Part shown: positions 34,222 through 45,703 of the stretch, piece by piece
Position numbering within the stretch: position 1 is the first letter of the stretch
Layout: each line of letters starts with the position of its first letter
NCBI RefSeq assembly: GCF_964355755.1
Contig: NC_092678.1
Span: 15,842,922-15,906,921, forward strand
Direction: 5' to 3'
From: Antedon mediterranea
Taxonomy: Eukaryota > Echinodermata > Crinoidea > Comatulida > Antedonidae
DNA: 64,000 nucleotides
Program-made: the position numbers and the translations under genes
Notes under the pieces: model-generated
Told to the model about the DNA's origin: nothing
Database searches by the model: none
Seen by the model: the letters and a program-made list of their open reading frames with translations, nothing else

Positions 34222-34362
34222 GGTATCAAATGTATCAACCTATTTATGGAACTTACGTATCAAAAATAAACTACGGACTGAAATTGTGGTTTTTTGTGGA
34301 TGGTGCTAATTGGAATGATTCGTCCACGATAGCCCAGTATTTTTACAATTAACTAATATTAA
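34222..34362 (+). repeat. Dispersed repeat, copy 2
   Basis: Paralogue of 18596-18733, sharing GTGGATGGTGCTAATTGGAA and flanking sequence. Confidence 0.65.
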
Positions 34363-36167
34363 TTTTCTGTTGTATCATTTTCATTTCTATAATTTTAAAT
34401 AAAAATAGTATAATCATAATAACATTTTTTTTAAATATAAGCTTTAGAAATAACGTAACTGCGATCAACGTTTTAATGTTCCATTATCTAATTTAACTTT
34501 TCCGTTGTATCATTCTCATTTCTATAAGCTGTAATAACAATATTATAAATTATAATATTTTTTTGAAATAATATAACTGTAGAAAGAACGTAACTGCGTA
34601 ACTATGTAGGCTTACAGTTTGCACTTTCCACACAACAGGTTCTTGGATGATACTTACAAGTTTGTTATTGGTTGATGGTTATTGTAGGTCCTGACGGATT
34701 GTGCTGTTGTTGTATTAATATATTTCTGACATCTTAAGTAGCTTAATGAACACTTGCATTGGATTGGACATATCTGTGTTAGGAATAATTGTTCTGTAAA
34801 AAAAAATATGTTTGTGAAAATAGCTAGTTAATAGTTTCGAATTTAATTAAATGGACAGCCCTTATTTAAAAAATAACAAAAAAAATGGAATTAACTATGT
34901 TTGTCATTTAAGCCTAACTATCAATTGTATAGGACTTGGCTCTTGAGTAGTACTGGACGTTGTTTAAAAGTTAGATGTATCTTTATTCTGATAGGTCATT
35001 CTTCAAAGATATCATAATCTAATATCATTTTGATCTGCTGTTGTACATCTGTAATTTTGAATGTGTGGATTTGCTGCACACTTGATAAATATTGATTACA
35101 AAAGAAATCTCTTGTTGCTTCAAAGTTCTCTCAATGTGCCCAATTTCGTCTGCCGGTGGAATTGGTATAGTCTATAACAATGCACCATCATAGCTCCTTG
35201 TCCTGTTTCTCCGGAGTAGTGGTTATAGAGTCGGAGTCGTGGTGGAATAATGTCTTACAATTCAGGAGGCCAGAGACTCACGAGTGTGTCGTTTGTAACA
35301 ATATCGGAATTTCTATCGGGACGAAGTCTCGTTTGTAAACAGTAACTTTGCATTATGTTTATTTGGAAACCATTACGTTTGTGAATTTCTTTCAATTGAT
35401 CAATTGATTTTTCGACGTCATAATTGTTAACTTTAGTTTATTTACCTAATTTCTCTGCAATCTACAAGTTGTGTCTGATTATGAATCAAGTATACCGCAT
35501 ACTAGGTTATTATTAATCAATTAAATAATTAATTAATTAATGGCCGGAACATGAACAACTTCATCTGGAAACATCTAAACGGCAAACTAAACGTCAACAA
35601 GCACAAATGTGCAATACTCGGGGTACAGCGAAAGTAGCTGTAATGACGTCATAAGACCGGATGTAACGTCACAACACATCAATAACCGCGCTACCAAATA
35701 CGGCTATATGGTACCATCTTCGAGACGTCATATGGCTGCATTCGGTTTGATTCTATAGATTTTAGGACATATCCCTGTAGTATATTCATGCCAAATCCCA
35801 GCTCAATACTACAACTAATAAGGGAGAAGTAGTACTTTAAAAATCGTACTTTTTACTCAATAGTGTCCAGATGGAAGAAGAGGAGAAAATGATTAAGTCC
35901 TAGGTACCCCGAGTAAAAAACAATAACAGAAACTTGAGCATTTGCTATATCTCCCACGGAACATAGTAATCTTCCTTGAATTGGCTGCAGCATTGTTTTA
36001 TTTTAGAATTGTCACAAGGAGTGTTTCTCTGTTAAGTTCTTTTCTATGAAATCGTCAATAAGCTATAATTAATATTAAGCGCATCCGTTCTCGTCTTTAT
36101 GGTACCACAAAAACATGAACAATTAATAGTGTAGGCAGGTATGTCGTTTATATGAATGCCGTGTATA
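34363..36167. other. Spacer without recognised genes
   Basis: AT-rich. A segment at 34465-34600 contains a partial tandem duplication (TTTTCATTTCTATAATTTTAA and TTCTCATTTCTATAAGCTGTA with following TAATAATAT sequence). 35630-35760 has several GACGTCAT/ACGTCACA motifs like those of the Helitron-like units. No exon was identified. Confidence 0.5.
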
Positions 36168-36982
36168 TTTTTAGTCGCCTGGAAGCGACTCTATAGTTCA
36201 CTATGTCGGTCGGTTGGTCGGTCTGTCTGTCGGTCTGTCGGTCCGGTATCACTATGCGTTTTATCGCTTTCTGACCTTATCTGATATCAGTTTAATCTAG
36301 CTAGGTCAATTTTTCACAGTATATTCCTTATGGCCAGGAATCAATGTGGTTATGTTTTCACGGTGTGCAATAGAAAATTACGCGGTCTACGCACGATTTA
36401 ACGAAATCACGTTTGTAATCATATCTTCACAACCATAAATCACAATTAAATAAAATGTGGTACTCATAAATTTCAGGGCATAAATCATCATAATAATGGC
36501 AATACAATTACGTGCGTAGCGCATGTAACGCATGCGTACGCGCGCTTAACATTTTCAAAATTTATTTTCGATGAAATAAGAGTACGTTTCAGGCAATTTT
36601 AAGCGTTTACAAAATTGCCATGAGTGCGCATATTTTTGCGCGCGCACTGCGCGTTAAATGTTGTTGCGCACTCTTTTTGCCCGATTTATGTTTTCTTGAC
36701 TTACTTTTCAACTCGAAATTACGTTATACGAGCACGTCAAAAGTGACAGGCTACGCACGTGTAAATTAAAAAAAATATAAATGTTTTTAAACATTTCAAC
36801 ATTTTTAAACATGTTCAGTAATTTCGGTCAGTATAGTTTACTATGTCGGTCGGTCGGTCTGTCTGTCTGTCTGTCGGTATTTCGGTCTGTCGGTCTGTCT
36901 GTCGGTCTGTCTGTCGGTCTGTCTGTCGGTCCGGTATCACTATGCATTGTAGCACGCGACTTAATGGCTGTTGGCCTTGTTT
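36168..36982 (+). mobile_element. GTCGGTCTGTC-microsatellite element C (HINE/Helentron-like)
   Basis: 815-bp full-length copy with the same termini as A and B, except GTCGCCTGG in the left hairpin. Microsatellite tracts are at about 36204-36243 and 36843-36929. It sits immediately beside a dispersed repeat starting GTTAAAAGCAAA. Confidence 0.65.
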
Positions 36983-37265
36983 GTTAAAAGCAAACTTTGA
37001 CTTTATTTCATATCTTGATAATATAAGGAATGAAAAAAAATATGTTGCCATTTTTTCAAAAGACATTTAAGGGACCAAAATCAAGATGGCCGCCAACATT
37101 CAAATAACCCTATTAAAAATCATAATATCACCAATAATACAAATTATGAATGTGGAACAAGTCCGTTTTGATGGTATTACTGTACCCATTATACAATCTT
37201 AACTATGTAAAGCGATAATCTGTCGGCCATCTAGGATTTCAAAATGGCCGCCACTAAAAATTAAA
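36983..37265 (+). repeat. Dispersed repeat with ATGGCCGCC motifs, copy 1
   Basis: Begins TGTTAAAAGCAAAC and contains AAAATATGTTGCCATTTTTT, CAAGATGGCCGCCAAC and CAAAATGGCCGCCACT. It matches 42640-42890 in inverse orientation. The motifs resemble YY1 binding sites (AANATGGCGGC type). Confidence 0.6.
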
Positions 37266-37515
37266 TTCTTTAAATAATTTGTTTTAAATATAATTATGTG
37301 CATAAATTGTTGTTTGTACACAATGTTCTAAAATTGTCACTTCTCACAGGATTGTCTAAATATAAGGCTGTCTAAAGTTGTCAATGTTCTCTATATAACA
37401 GATATATAATACCCTACTATGGCTCTTAAATTAAATAATCGTTCAAATTTGGAGTTGCAAAAGTATGGAACAACTTACCAATTTATATCAAATATTCAAC
37501 AACAATTACGTCTAA

Positions 37516-37580
37516 CTAGAGGGTGAGCTCGCATCGCTCGCTCCCATCTAGGAAGTGTAAACGGTGGTTCTCGGAATGAT
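37516..37580 (-). mobile_element. 3' end of the second Helitron-like family, copy 2 (minus strand)
   Basis: On the minus strand GAGAACCACCGTTTACACTT precedes CTAGATGGGAGCGAGCGATG, then CGAGCTCACCCTCTAG followed by T. The hairpin and flank match the copy at 16943-17010, while the stem bases differ. Confidence 0.5.
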
Positions 37581-38859
37581 AATGACTCGGGTAAAAAGGT
37601 TTTAGAAGGACGTTCTCCTTGTACATTTTCTGTCGGTTACCATTATTGAAAATGCTTGAAATTCGAAAAACTAAACCTACTCTGTTTCACAGTGTCTTAG
37701 ATGATTAATAACATTTTAAAGTATAGTGTTTATTGTTTGGCAGCGCCCTTATATACCGGAGGTGGGGAGGCACAGTTCATTTCTGGGAGATGCTTATTCG
37801 AGGGATTTTTTAGTTTTAATAATATCGTAACATTTATAATCAAATAAAATCCTGTAATAGATATGAAAATTGGCAAAAAATATTAAAAACTGCTTGGTAA
37901 ATTGTAGTTAACAGTGTGATGAATTCTATTACAAATAGTATATACAATATCGTGTGTATAAATATGGATGGGCGTTTATTATACCCTTTTTACACTATCG
38001 ACTGAGAGAGGAACTCGAGTTGAACTCGGAGGCAATTTCCATTTACACTAGCCAAAAAAACTGCGAGATGAACTCGAGTTGCGCCCATTTACACTACATC
38101 GATCACCCCAGTGCTGTCAATCAAATTACTATTGCAAGCGCACACATGGAACTTAACTGACGTTTAAACACTGGAACATATCGACAAATCTAATATAAAA
38201 ACATAATAATCCGAATTTACACACAATTTATTTAATTTTGAATATAGTCCAGTGTTATATTTTCTTTGTGGCTATTAAGATTATCATTTATTATTTTAAA
38301 AATTATTTTTCTTTTTAAAATGACTGCATTTCCGCCATGTAGACTCTACGTACATTAAATAGGCCCTAAATTGTTAGGTTGCCGTAAAAATAGGGTAGGT
38401 GCGGTAAGTATTTAAAATACAAAATGTATTTGTTAATTAGCATAACAATGTATCAATGAAGACAAATTATTATATGGTACTTTTTCAGTTCCTAAAAAAG
38501 ATATCATTTTCATCCATTGAGACGTCAGTATTATATATATTTTTCCCTTTTTCAATAATTAGGCCTACATAGAATAGGCCAGGGTAGAGTTACACCAATA
38601 TTACATTATTTTAGGCTTTCTGGTAAGGTAGAATGCGCACGAACATTTCAATATTTTCAGCAGAAAAGAATGAGTCATAAATTTGTTTGTGCCTTTAAAA
38701 GAAAATAACGAACAGCACAACATATCGTATAATTATTGTTTTAAGCAAAAAAGGTGTATTTTAAGCATAAACACCTATTTTGTTTGCATAATATATTGTA
38801 TTTATGTGACAACATGTTAAATTTTCACGTCAATGACCTTTAACAGCTCGGTTTTGAAC
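37581..38859. other. Spacer with TTTACACT-motif cluster
   Basis: Nothing coding was recognised. At 37985-38110 three TTTACACTA-like motifs and two GAACTCGAGTTG-type palindromes are regularly spaced. A similar cluster with ACACCGG motifs occurs at 38860-39060. They could be ends of an unknown DNA transposon. Confidence 0.35.
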
Positions 38860-39066
38860 CACAAAAACCGTTTACACTTCGTGTCTCCGGTGCAGATTCG
38901 ACTACACCGGAGAAGGTACACCGGAAAACATTCAGCTTCGTTTCACCCCAGAGAGAGCACACCGGTGGTGGTTGGATTTTCCCATTTACACCAGTCAATA
39001 AAAACCACAACACCGGAGTTTAACCGGTGTACCAACAACTGCGGGGTTACACCGCTGTTACGGTGA
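38860..39066 (+). repeat. ACACCGG-rich segment
   Basis: At least five ACACCGG or AACCGG cores in 200 bp, in both orientations (TCTCCGGTGCAG, CTACACCGGAGAAG, GTACACCGGAAAA, GCACACCGGTGGTG, TTAACCGGTGTACC). The GC content and motif density contrast with the AT-rich surroundings. Function unknown. Confidence 0.4.
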
Positions 39067-40858
39067 TATTGTAATAGTTGGGTAGGTGGGTGTAGGTGAT
39101 TATTATTCAAAGTGATGTTTTATTGGGTAGGCGTTTATTCAAATAAATGCCATCATAATACATTATTTAATTTAAACATCTTTTGAAACTAACTTCCGCG
39201 ACAGTGTAGGCCGTTTCGGCCCAAGAAGGAAGATGGTTTTGATGGCTTGCAACATGGGCCCTAATGGGACACAGATAGCCTACAGTTATTTCTGCCAGCT
39301 TACTCAATACAACTCGGCTATCGGGATTTTATTTTTTAACTACTGTATCACCTTCACACGCGCGGTCCGATCCGAAAATAAACAAAAAAACTAAAATGGC
39401 TATAGCCACTAACGACCAACTTAACTGAAACCAGGTAGTTGCAAGGTGAACCTGTGAACTCATCATGAACCAGGGAATTAATTTGATTGCGTACAATTGA
39501 AATTGAGTTTAAAATCTACCGATAAAATCATAAATTTTGTTTTAAAACTCTTTATAATATATTCCTAAGATAGAAATATGGAACAATATTGTAATAGTGA
39601 AAACTGTTTTACATGTCGCGGTACATATGAGTTACTGTAGTTCAGGTAGGTATCCAAGGCAGAGATTTGTTCCAAAGTTTTTCCATTGTGCTCGCCTATG
39701 TCAGAATTAACCATAATTTATATATAGATTCTAAATTACAGATCTCATTTCTTTTCATGAAACTGGAACTTGACAGGAGACAGGACCACAATATAAAACA
39801 AGTGCATTTATACCTTATTGTGAAATCCTGTATAAATATGATGTTAATAAATAAATGCGTTATTGCTATGTAATTCAATGTCTGAACCTTCAGGGCCATA
39901 GTCACCAGTATGGTTGGTAAGTTTTCAACTTGTCAACTTTTGGCAGAAGCTTGAAGGAAATACAGTTACAGCTCATTCACAAGATTATTCATAGACAGCA
40001 TTAACTCCTACTTCTCATCTCAACCGATTTCATTAGATATGTACCCCTACAGATGGACCACCATTATTTTACACTGGTTTGATGAGTGCACATTGTTGTG
40101 GTATAAAAACGCATGTACTATGGAAAGACAAGAATGCCTGGTGATGACTCTTGCCCCGAGATGAGCGGAGGTGGAGAGAGATGACATCAAGAAGCAATTA
40201 TTATGTCGACCCGGTGAACTATATGGCTTTTGGACATGTAGCATTGTGAAAATAGTGTTGAGGCCAATGATTTTGTTGAAACTGAACTTGTATTACCTAT
40301 ACAACCAGTGACACAAATATCTTAAATTGAAAACATCTCTAAAGGACAGAAGCACACAAATTCCTGATTTCTCTCTACAATTTGCTTCTACAAATGCTGA
40401 CAGAGAAAGAGATTTTAAGTGAAGTATCATTGTGTTTAAAAGAGGCTGATCATAAAGATATTAACTTGGATACAGAGAGTCAACGAAATCTAAAGGATGT
40501 GGTTAAACTATATCCCTATATATGTCCGAGACACAAGAAAACGATATCTGCACACATGGAAAGTACACATGCTTTTATCAAATATTTCTTTGCTCATGAC
40601 CATACTTTCGCTGTATCAATTTCAACAGATTACTGAAACAAATTACATATATTGGAGTTTATGAGAGGACATGTATGTGTGGGACTTGCTGGATTTACAT
40701 CAATTGATCAGGGTCATTGAGCGTGGTATCATTGGAATAACAATTGGTATTGATTTTTTGTTCATGTTACGTTTGGGTACATTAATTATAAACCAATACA
40801 TGAGCCTACAGTTTATATTCTACTCCGGTAGCTTCTTAGAACTGCGTTGGGTACTGAT
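39067..40858. other. Spacer, no supported genes
   Basis: Several short frames exist, the best being 84 codons at 40382, but none has a recognised domain or convincing splice context. Confidence 0.4.
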
Positions 40859-41675
40859 TCAGGTATGATGACCACGGTACGGTCTTCCATCTATGTATAA
40901 AACACCGTTACAAAAAACTGGATGTTTACCGGACTTGAAAGCATTTTCCATCACGTCTGCGTATTTACGTTTTTCCCTGACGTCAGCTGGCGGCAAGTCT
41001 TCCAGTGCGTAAAATGCCGAATTCTTTAGTGCTTTTGTCTTCTTTAGAACGGCATACCGCTGTGGCCTGTAAATACATTTGGCTATTATGTGCCGGGGCT
41101 TTTCAGCATTCCTCGTTTGTTTACCGGTCCGATGCGCATTTTAAATTTGTATGTCGTCAATTTTTAAATGTTTACTTAACATATCTTGTAGTTTATTTAG
41201 CGTATTTTCGTTTTCGTCCTCTTGTATACCACCAAATCTTAAGTTGTAACTTCTCAAGTGCCTTTCCATCCTTAGTACCTCAGCCTCCAAATTACTTATT
41301 GTTTTCTGTTTAACATTTAGTTCAGTCTCTATATTTACTATTTGTGTAGCAAGATCACCTACTATAGACTCATTTTCATTTATTGTCGTAGTGTAATATT
41401 CAAGCGATCTATCCAACTCTATTTGTTTCTCCTCCAATTTAGTCATCCTGCTCAATAATAGTTGTTGAGTTTTTTTGAATAGTCGCTATTCCCGTATCAA
41501 TTTTAGTATTAATTTGAGCCATCATATCTTTAAGTTCGCTTCGTAGGGCTTTAATTTCAGTGGTTGATGATGTAGCGGCGGGGGATTCAATGAGTGTTTT
41601 TACGCTGTGAGCTTTTTCCCCGGCTTTCTCGGTCTCATTTTTTGCTTTCCTAGTATTAGGCTTAGAAGCGCTCAT
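40859..41675 (-). pseudogene. L1-type LINE ORF1 remnant (minus strand)
   Basis: The N-terminal part starts MSASKPNTRKAKNE at 41675 and is lysine-rich, followed by a long coiled coil (EIKALRSELKDMMAQ; after a frame break near 41440, LEEKQIELDRSLEYY to ISNLEAEVLRMERHL). The RRM-like start SYNLRFGGIQED follows. After further breaks near 41140-41070 an intact C-terminal domain reads KPRHIIAKCIYRPQRY, FYALEDLPPADVREKRKYA, GVLYIDGRPYRG and stops at 40859. It would be an RNA-binding, trimerising chaperone of an L1/Tx1-like LINE. No ORF2 follows, so only this part survives here. At least two frameshifts make it a pseudogene. Confidence 0.75.
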
Positions 41676-42379
41676 CCTTAATTTTGGTATATTTTTTCTT
41701 TGGAGATAAAGTATACAATATAGGGTGAGACTTACGTTGCAAGCAATGTGATCCCGGTACAGTAGTCAGTGTTTTAGCAGATATTGTAAGCGGAGCTCTT
41801 ACCGGTACGTGTTTACTCTTCGGATCCCATCATGCTTTTAAAGTTGATGAGTTGATGAGTTTAAAAGCAAACATTTAAAGAGAGATAATATCCCGATTAA
41901 CGAAGAATGCTGCAATTCGCACAAAGGTGTTTGTTGGCCATGGCATGATGAAATTGGACAGAAAATGTTTGAGGCATTGGTAAAAGTATTGTAGAAGGCA
42001 AACTGTCTATATCGGATCCTAAGAAAAAGACGAATATGGCAAAAAATATATATGACGGTGAATACAGGTGACAAACTTATCAAAGTAAAAGAGGACTCCA
42101 ATAGAAATGATTTGGCGGTGAAATGAGGTATTGCAGTAGGCCTACTTTTGCCAATTTGTTTCTGAACAAGCTTGTTGGGATCGCAGATCAGTCTGTGGAA
42201 GTTTGATGGATACAGTGATAGAAAACGAAGGAAGGTCAACTTACTGTATCGAATTCAAGATTATAAATATTTCATTGAAGGACTTTGGCAGAGTTAGTTG
42301 TCATTTAACTGATGAAGTTTATGAGATATTTTAATATGAAGAAGTGTACTGTCAGTACAATAGACCTCCTGATGGTCAA
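41676..42379. other. Spacer, possibly LINE 5' UTR and unidentified remnant
   Basis: 41676-41830 lies directly upstream of the ORF1 remnant and may be its 5' UTR. The minus-strand frame at 41838-42239 shows no domain. Confidence 0.35.
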
Positions 42380-42652
42380 CATTTGTGTTAATCACCATGT
42401 TGTTGTCATAAGCATATCATTTGGTGTATTTCAATCTAATTTTATTTAACTTACACACGTTTTAATCAGAAATTTAACCCATTTGGCGGCCAATTTGACA
42501 TTTAAAATGGCCGCCATTTTGTGTTAATAACAGATGTTGTTTTCATAGGCCTATCATTTTATGTGATTTCAATCAACGTCATAACTTGCACACGTTTTAA
42601 TAAGAAATGTAATCCATTTTTAAAAAATGGCGGCCATTTTGAAATTCAAAAT
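42380..42652 (+). repeat. Two tandem copies of a ~135-bp repeat with ATGGCGGCC motifs
   Basis: Copies at 42380-42513 and 42514-42652 share CATTTTGTGTTAATAAC-like starts, ACACGTTTTAATAAGAAAT and an ending ATGGCGGCCATTTTG-type motif. Divergence is considerable. Confidence 0.6.
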
Positions 42653-42890
42653 GTCAGAATACTAATGAACATAGGTTTATAATAATTCTTATATAGCAGA
42701 GAACCCATATGAACTTTAAATATTATTAATAATGGGTGTTACATTGTCCAATATGGTACATTTATTGAATATTTTACGTATTGGCGGCCATCTTGGATTT
42801 GACACCCTTAAGCTTTTTTAAAAAAATGGCAACATATTTTTTTACATCCTAAAGACACTAAATCAGCTGGAATTTGCTTTTAACAAAAAA
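42640..42890 (-). repeat. Dispersed repeat with ATGGCCGCC motifs, copy 2 (inverted)
   Basis: The reverse complement reads TTGTTAAAAGCAAATTCC, AAAAATATGTTGCCATTTTT and CCAAGATGGCCGCCAATA, matching 36983-37265. Confidence 0.6.
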
Positions 42891-43293
42891 ATGACACGAA
42901 ATTACATAGTGGCCTACATTATAAGGAAAAAATCAGACTGTAGTTTCAATAAAGTTAATCAATTCCGTAAAAAAAAAAACCCAAAAAACCTCATTGGGCT
43001 GACAACCAATTTGACTATTTTGTGCTTTAAATTACAGTTTATCAAAAAAATTTATTCCTTAGAATTCAAGTTTTGGTCAAGGCGAATAACTGTTGTGACA
43101 TTAAAATGGCATATTAAACAACATACAATTTAAAGAATTATTTATTCAGGTGAACAATATATCTTTATCTAATTCTCATTTCACATATTGTTGGTGCGTG
43201 TAAATTCACATGTTAGCCTAAAATGTGAATACTTTCTTGAACCAATTCAATTATTGTTAAATATTTTGCTAAATTTGGTTAACGTTTATTTAC

Positions 43294-43638
43294 CTTGCGT
43301 AACAATTACTGCTGTAACTGTTGCATTAAATCCTCTCTTTCTTCCAATAAAATCAGTAGATAAGGCAATCCACATTGTGTTGTTGTTGGAAACTAATGAA
43401 TTATGTGGTAAACCACCTGTAAGCCTAACTATATTTTCATTTTCTGCAAATGCTATATCCAAATAATCATATCCGTCCTCCAGTTGAAAGTCGTTGAACT
43501 CAATACGAATAACCAACTCTGGAGAGGTTGTAACCATCCATTCACATTTTAAATTGTTTTCGTAGTTCTTCGGATAATTAGGAGACCAAAATGCATATGA
43601 AGAGTTCTCAGATTCAAGATGAATATCCATGTTACATT
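43294..43638 (-). CDS. Single CUB-domain exon of a multi-exon gene
   Basis: A 345-bp exon on the minus strand encodes one CUB domain: Cys-Asn just inside the exon, AFWSPNYPKNYENNLKCEW, LVIRIEFNDFQLEDGYDYLD, NIVRLTGGLPHNSLVS, MWIALSTDF and GFNATV. CUB domains are extracellular beta-sandwich modules of secreted or membrane proteins. It is bounded by acceptor TTTTTGCAG (just above 43638) and donor AAG-GTAAAT (just below 43294). Both introns are phase 1, the symmetrical 1-1 class typical of shuffled extracellular modules, which strongly supports a real exon. The first and second Cys are visible; the third and fourth Cys of four-Cys CUBs are absent. Other exons were not found, so the protein is not identified. 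Confidence 0.85.
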
Positions 43639-44264
43639 CTGCAAAAATGTAGAATTAGTTTGATAATAATAAATACACGGATATTTAAATGTTAATTATA
43701 CTGTGACTATAACGTGAAAAAATAGCGTTATTAAATGTAGGTAACCATAATCATTATTTGGTATTTTCAAAATAACGTTAGCGTTAATAATACTCCTGTA
43801 CAATATCTAAGTGTGATTGATATTTATAATATGATAGTTATTTTTAGACATTATATTTATATATAGTCCTAACATCAATTATGATCTTTCAATCAGGACG
43901 TGCTACAGTGTAAATAAAGGGTACACACAATATTTAAGATTAGAAGATTAGATTACCAATCACACAGGAAATTCATCTCGAGAAGTAGATTAGATCAGAT
44001 TAAAATGAGATTTAAATATATTGATTTTCTCACTGTCATTTTAAGAGATTAAATGTTATCATTTCATTTCACAAAATGTACCTTTATATTTCTGTACAAT
44101 ATTATATTTAGAAATGCAGAATACTTATTAAAGTGACTGGGATGCATATGAGGATTGTCGGCCCATTTTATCCCATTTATAAAATTGTGGATTATTAAAG
44201 AAATAAAAAACCATGCAATTATATTTGTACTGATGTAGTGTAGAATAAATAACCAACAAAACGT
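43639..44264. other. Probable intron/spacer upstream of the CUB exon
   Basis: AT-rich, no other exon recognised. Confidence 0.4.
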
Positions 44265-44432
44265 ATCAGAGTGAATCAGTGCGAATCAGTGCGACTCACA
44301 GCGAATCAGTGCGAATCACAGCGAACCAGTGCGAATCAGTGCGAATCAGAACGAATCAGTACGAATCAGTGCGAATCAGAGCGAATCAGAGCGAATCAGA
44401 GCGAATCAGTGCGAATCAGAGCGAATCAGAGC
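44265..44432 (+). repeat. 10-bp minisatellite, GCGAATCAGT/GCGAATCAGA
   Basis: About 16-17 tandem 10-mers. The last base alternates T/A and a few copies vary (GCGACTCACA, ACGAATCAGA). The frame at 44271 and others across it are open only because the repeat lacks stops. Confidence 0.95.
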
Positions 44433-45703
44433 TTGGGAAAGCCATCGTTTGTTCTAAAATCATTGACCTTCGATAATGCATCACTTTCTCTCTCACCAAT
44501 GCCTTAATGTTTGTAGGTCTACTCAGTATTTTGAAAATATCAGAATCATTCACAAAATTGAATTAATATATTTAAATAGATCTATACCATCCGAAAAATG
44601 ATTTTAATATTAAATGAAGGATTATTAAGTTTCATAATATTATTATAATATTCAGTCAAATTATTGTTTTATGTTTTTTTTTATTTATTCCAATTATCAT
44701 TGTCGTCACTATTGTATGTCGTCATTTTGGCCTATACCAATACAGATAAAAGTATTACATATAAACAATATCACAGTTAAGTATTGTCAATTCGTATACA
44801 GATGTTGGATAACGACTTTTTGTTACAACGTTGGTCACACATTAAACCATTACTATACCCTTTCTTTTTCTGGTTGATAATTATCATTTTTAAAACACGA
44901 TACTCTGGAATTTTTTAATATAAGAATATTTTATTCAATTCAGAATATAAACAAGGTACAATTAATAATGAATGTTAAACCTACTTATTTCCGTTTTTAT
45001 ACCTACGGGAAGTTTTCGCTTGCCAGAGGTCTGCAAATATTTCGCGCAGAGTTAAAGCGCAGAGGGAGAGTCTCTCACTTTTCTAGGCGTTCTTATTATA
45101 ACATACTCATTAGACTGTGTACAATTATATTGGTTCAGTAATGTATTTTTCAGTATTCTGTACCGATTATTCACAGCTGTTCCAGAAATATGAATTAAGT
45201 GCAGCGCCCCCAACGTTTCATAGCGTTTTATGGAGTAGTGATTCCGAAAACATATTGTATACAAACCACATGAGGAACCCGGAAGCAATCAAGCATAAAA
45301 TGACTGTTTTTTAATAGCCAATAAAAACAAATAAAGACCGCGAAAGTCAGAAAAATAATGAATATTCATTAGAACAACCCTGGATGAAGGTGAAAAACAT
45401 GTTGTCGTCGTTTTATCACGTGGATTTTAAGAGGTAATGTAATTGAAAATTGTACACCCAACGCCTGTTTTTTTCTCAAGCGATACATTTAAAAAAGTAG
45501 GTATAAATGTTGTTTTCCATATCAGTTTAAAAATAATTTTTTCTGTTGAATTCTTTGATTTAGTTGGATACTTTAGTTATCCTTGAATGTTTTAACAAGG
45601 ATCGTATTCATATTGCCTGGCTGGATTTTTTCCTATGCTAGCTTATATTAGGCTATGCCCAGGCCCCCTTGCGTGGTTAAAACCAGCTGTGTAAGACTAA
45701 TGG
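44433..45703. other. Spacer, no supported genes
   Basis: No domain-bearing frame. AT-rich to 45000, then slightly more GC-rich. Confidence 0.45.

Noticed and set aside
41838-42239. 133-codon minus-strand frame as a gene
   Set aside because: No domain, no splice or start context, composition of noncoding AT-rich DNA.
44271-44507. Repetitive NQCESVRI-type open frames
   Set aside because: 10-bp minisatellite that happens to lack stops in all three frames; no start context or flanking coding sequence.
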